In this document: positions 14,249 to 15,820 of the stretch, one piece after another
How positions within the stretch are numbered: the stretch's first letter is position 1
How the letters are laid out: each line of letters opens with the position of its first letter
DNA from: Crocosphaera sp038442745
GTDB taxonomy: Bacteria > Cyanobacteriota > Cyanobacteriia > Cyanobacteriales > Microcystaceae
Assembly (NCBI RefSeq): GCF_038442745.1
Contig: NZ_JARVCN010000025.1
Location: 1 to 15,820, forward strand
Direction of reading: 5' to 3'
Length of the DNA stretch: 15,820 bases
Notes under the pieces: generated by a model
What the model saw: only the letters and a program-made list of their open reading frames with translations
Databases searched by the model: none
Told to the model about the DNA's origin: nothing
Made by a program: the position numbers and the translations under genes

Positions 14249-14463
14249 CAACACAAAGGCAAAAGCGATCGCTCCCATGAAATAAACGCAGATTATATCA
14301 TGAGATAGAAATCGAAATAGCAATGTATTATGGAAAGGTGATAACTTGAGTAACAACTGCGGTTTTCATCTCCTCCATAGAGTTTGAAAATGGTTTCGTC
14401 GTCTTCCTAGATAGCAATCCAGGGAAAGTATTTTTACCTTCCTAATTCATCCATTGGTTGACC
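14249..14463. other. Remainder of the intergenic region before the CPBP gene
   Basis: No gene is seen. It holds one HIP1 octamer (14265-14272) and a small hairpin (GGAAAGTA at 14423-14430, TACCTTCC at 14435-14442, one mismatch) 22 bases before the CPBP start. No clear promoter or ribosome binding site is evident. Confidence 0.5.
14265..14272. repeat. HIP1 octamer GCGATCGC (intergenic copy)
   Basis: The window has five exact copies: 7118-7125 and 8283-8290 in narB, 12354-12361 and 12867-12874 in sdhB, and this one between genes. By base composition far less than one would be expected, which is a cyanobacterial hallmark. Confidence 0.9.
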
Positions 14464-15264
14464 ATGTTACAAGACCTTCCTAGTGAGATTAAAATCGGTC
14501 TTTTCCTATTAATATGGATAGCCCTCTGGTTACCCATAGCTTTGTTGTTGGGCAAAAACTCGGAATGGAAACCGTTTCAGCCCCTAGAACCAGAACAGAA
14601 AATCCCTTTATTGGTTCCTTTGTATTTATTAGTTCCCTTCTTGGGATGGTTAACCGTGTCAGTAGAAGGCACTTCCTTAGCCAACTATGGGTTATCGAGG
14701 CAGTGGGATAGCTTGATTTCCCTTGCTGTAGGCATCTTACTAGCACTATTTGGGTTGGGCATCGTTTTTTTAATCGAGGGGGGAAAAGGCTGGCTAAAAT
14801 GGCACTCTGAGAACCTGGATCAACTGGGGAAAGTTATCTTACCCATTTTCGGACTAGCTATATGGATTGCTTTAAACGAAGAATTCGTCTTTCGCGGGAT
14901 TTTCCAAACCATATTAGAAAGAGATTATGCTCCTTGGATCAGTGCAGCGATTGTTAGCACTATTTTCGCTATAGTTCATCTGCTATGGGAGAGAAAAACC
15001 ACCATACCCCAGTTACCCGGACTGTGGTTAATGGGAATGGTGTTAGTGGCAGCAAGATGGGTTGATGGGGGAAATTTGTGGTTAGCAGGGGGACTTCATG
15101 CTGGTTGGGTTTGGGGATTAGCTGTATTAGACGCTGCTCAAATGATTTCCTACACAGGAGAAGGAAAAGACTGGGTTGTTGGTGTTTATCAGCAACCCTT
15201 AGCAGGAATGATGGGGATTTTGTGTTTGTTGGGGACAGGTTGTTTGTTATGGTTTTTGCTGTGA
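14464..15264 (+). CDS. CPBP-family intramembrane metalloprotease (Abi/Rce1-like)
   Basis: A 266-residue multi-pass membrane protein of the CPBP family, related to CAAX prenyl endopeptidases. The diagnostic motifs are NEEFVFRGIFQ (Glu139, Glu140, Arg144), FAIVHLLWE (His172) and LAGGLHAGWVWG (His212). These glutamates and histidines form the proposed metal site. Hydrophobic segments near 11-30, 48-66, 82-104, 124-137, 158-173, 186-198 and 246-266 fit a seven- to eight-pass topology. The substrate is unknown. ATG 14464 is used; TTG 14458 would add two residues. The last codons run straight into the mobile-element end one base after TGA. The protein may therefore have lost or gained a few C-terminal residues on insertion, although the motifs are all intact. 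Confidence 0.88.
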   Translation: MLQDLPSEIKIGLFLLIWIALWLPIALLLGKNSEWKPFQPLEPEQKIPLLVPLYLLVPFLGWLTVSVEGTSLANYGLSRQWDSLISLAVGILLALFGLGIVFLIEGGKGWLKWHSENLDQLGKVILPIFGLAIWIALNEEFVFRGIFQTILERDYAPWISAAIVSTIFAIVHLLWERKTTIPQLPGLWLMGMVLVAARWVDGGNLWLAGGLHAGWVWGLAVLDAAQMISYTGEGKDWVVGVYQQPLAGMMGILCLLGTGCLLWFLL

Positions 15265-15480
15265 GTGACATCCTCCCACACCAAATCACAGATTATGGTG
15301 TGGGCTTCCCAACTCGCATCGGGGATCTTTCTGCCCACAGAGGGATATTTCCCCTACGCCAGTTATCTAGGCTCATCACCCCCGACACCTCGACAAGGGG
15401 CTGTCTCTGGAGGTGTCCTCCAGAGCTTGTACGCCCCGTTTGACAGACGGTTTCCCTTCGGCAGAGTCCCTGCCTACTAT
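15265..15480 (-). ncRNA. Candidate omega-RNA (reRNA) region at the element right end
   Basis: TnpB-associated guide RNAs derive from the right end and overlap the tnpB 3' end. Here three stems sit in series: GGCAG/CTGCC (15460-15464, 15470-15474), a perfect 9-bp CTCTGGAGG/CCTCCAGAG hairpin with a 3-base loop (15405-15425) enclosed by GGGGC/GCCCC (15397-15401, 15433-15437), and the terminal hairpin. The guide would read on past 15265 into the CPBP 3' end. Expression is not known and the boundaries are estimates. Confidence 0.4.
15275..15304. repeat. Subterminal hairpin of the IS605-type right end
   Basis: CCCACACC (15275-15282) and GGTGTGGG (15297-15304) pair perfectly. Inside the 14-base loop, AATC (15284-15287) and GATT (15291-15294) add four more pairs. 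Such imperfect hairpins are what the Y1 transposase TnpA recognises in this family. It may also end CPBP transcripts. Confidence 0.7.
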
Positions 15481-15820
15481 GTGTTTCTATGCCTCGATTA
15501 CAAATTTCTTGTGCGCTGGCAACATCCCTATCGCATTGATAGCCACATTCAGGACAATTATGAACTCTATCAGATAAGGTTTTTCTAACTTCTGCACGAC
15601 AATTAGGACAAGTTTGGCTGGTTCCCCGATGGTCAACCACACCAAAATACTTCCCTCTTACCTTGCAGACATATTTTAGAATGTCCCTGAATTGGCCATA
15701 AGGAGTCTCTATTTCAGGTAAAGTTATGTCAGATTGAATGCTAATGACAGCAAACCACCCCTTAGCTTTGTATCTTCTCAAAAAGCCAGGGGTCACTCGC
15801 TGCGAAAACTTAGGCCAAAC
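15293..15820 (-). pseudogene. tnpB: TnpB (IS200/IS605 OrfB), internally deleted
   Basis: The frame is open from the window edge, with GTG at 15796 as an internal start. TnpB is the RNA-guided nuclease of IS605-type elements. The N-terminal part (VTPGFLRRYKAKGWFAVISI) belongs just before the RuvC-I segment. After SDITLPEIE the sequence jumps to YGQFRDILKYVCKVRGKYF, which normally follows RuvC-II. About 140-160 residues, including the catalytic RuvC-I Asp and RuvC-II Glu, are therefore missing, in frame, around 15690-15715. The zinc ribbon CPNC...CPECGY and the RuvC-III motif DRDVASAQ (Asp91 counted from the GTG) remain. The tail after NRGIE is coded by the structured element end. Catalysis should be impossible. 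An independent domesticated use is conceivable, but decay is more likely. Confidence 0.8.

Larger units (their letters stand above)
15265..15820 (-). mobile_element. IS200/IS605-type element, right end and truncated tnpB (continues past the window)
   Basis: The element reads on the minus strand, with its tnpB 3' side towards the CPBP gene. Support comes from the TnpB zinc-ribbon sequence, the subterminal hairpin at 15275-15304 and the structured stretch inside the 3' coding region. No terminal inverted repeats are needed for this family. The left end, and any tnpA transposase gene, lie beyond 15820. Confidence 0.75.

Noticed and set aside
14160..14250. Closely spaced hairpins after the cyAbrB gene as a riboswitch or tRNA-like structure
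   Set aside because: The small stems (GGGA/TCCC, CAAC/GTTG) are 4 bp and the main stem is explained as a terminator; no conserved aptamer or cloverleaf is seen.
15078..15588. Plus-strand ORFs spanning the CPBP 3' end and the mobile element
   Set aside because: They run across the element boundary and antisense to tnpB. The translations show no domain.

Overview
The window looks like chromosomal DNA of a low-GC unicellular cyanobacterium, probably Chroococcales or Pleurocapsales in the broad sense. The evidence is the gene content: a cyanobacterial-type ferredoxin nitrate reductase NarB, the suicide biotin enzyme BioU, a cyAbrB regulator, a Gap1-type GAPDH and a cyanobacterial SdhB. Five copies of the HIP1 octamer GCGATCGC and several heptanucleotide repeat tracts agree with this. 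Genus cannot be settled from the sequence alone.

Layout. The left edge (1-473) holds the first 140 codons of a phosphoketolase gene on the minus strand, cut off by unrelated sequence that looks like an insertion-sequence end. A Uma2-family nuclease gene (702-1310, minus) and gap1 (1633-2670, plus) diverge around an AT-rich interval with a strong inverted repeat. Two repeat elements follow gap1. A tandem pair of membrane-anchored Ser/Thr kinase genes (5654 down to 2846, minus) diverges from bioU (5799-6791). narB (6979-9228) is followed after 19 bp by an apparently orphan cytosine-5 DNA methyltransferase gene (9248-10177), whose start codon lies in a heptad repeat. A small membrane-protein gene (10489-10259, minus) converges on it. 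A large alpha/beta hydrolase with predicted membrane segments (10860-12272) has a puzzling 5' end. sdhB (13305-12316, minus) diverges from a cyAbrB regulator gene (13764-14159), which ends in a good hairpin terminator. A CPBP-family membrane protease (14464-15264) stops right at the structured end of an IS200/IS605-type element. The tnpB of that element has lost the middle of its reading frame.

How the genes fit together. Most are housekeeping genes of central metabolism (gap1, sdhB, the broken phosphoketolase), nitrogen assimilation (narB) and cofactor synthesis (bioU), plus regulators (two kinases, cyAbrB). Accessory material is scattered between them: the Uma2 gene, the methyltransferase, repeats and two mobile-element remnants. 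I found no complete new defence or mobile system. The points most worth a second look are the internally deleted TnpB with an intact-looking omega-RNA-like end, the methyltransferase whose start codon lies in a repeat behind narB, the tandem kinases with a degenerate glycine loop and a shared C-terminal module, the extra cysteine in SdhB, and the broken phosphoketolase.
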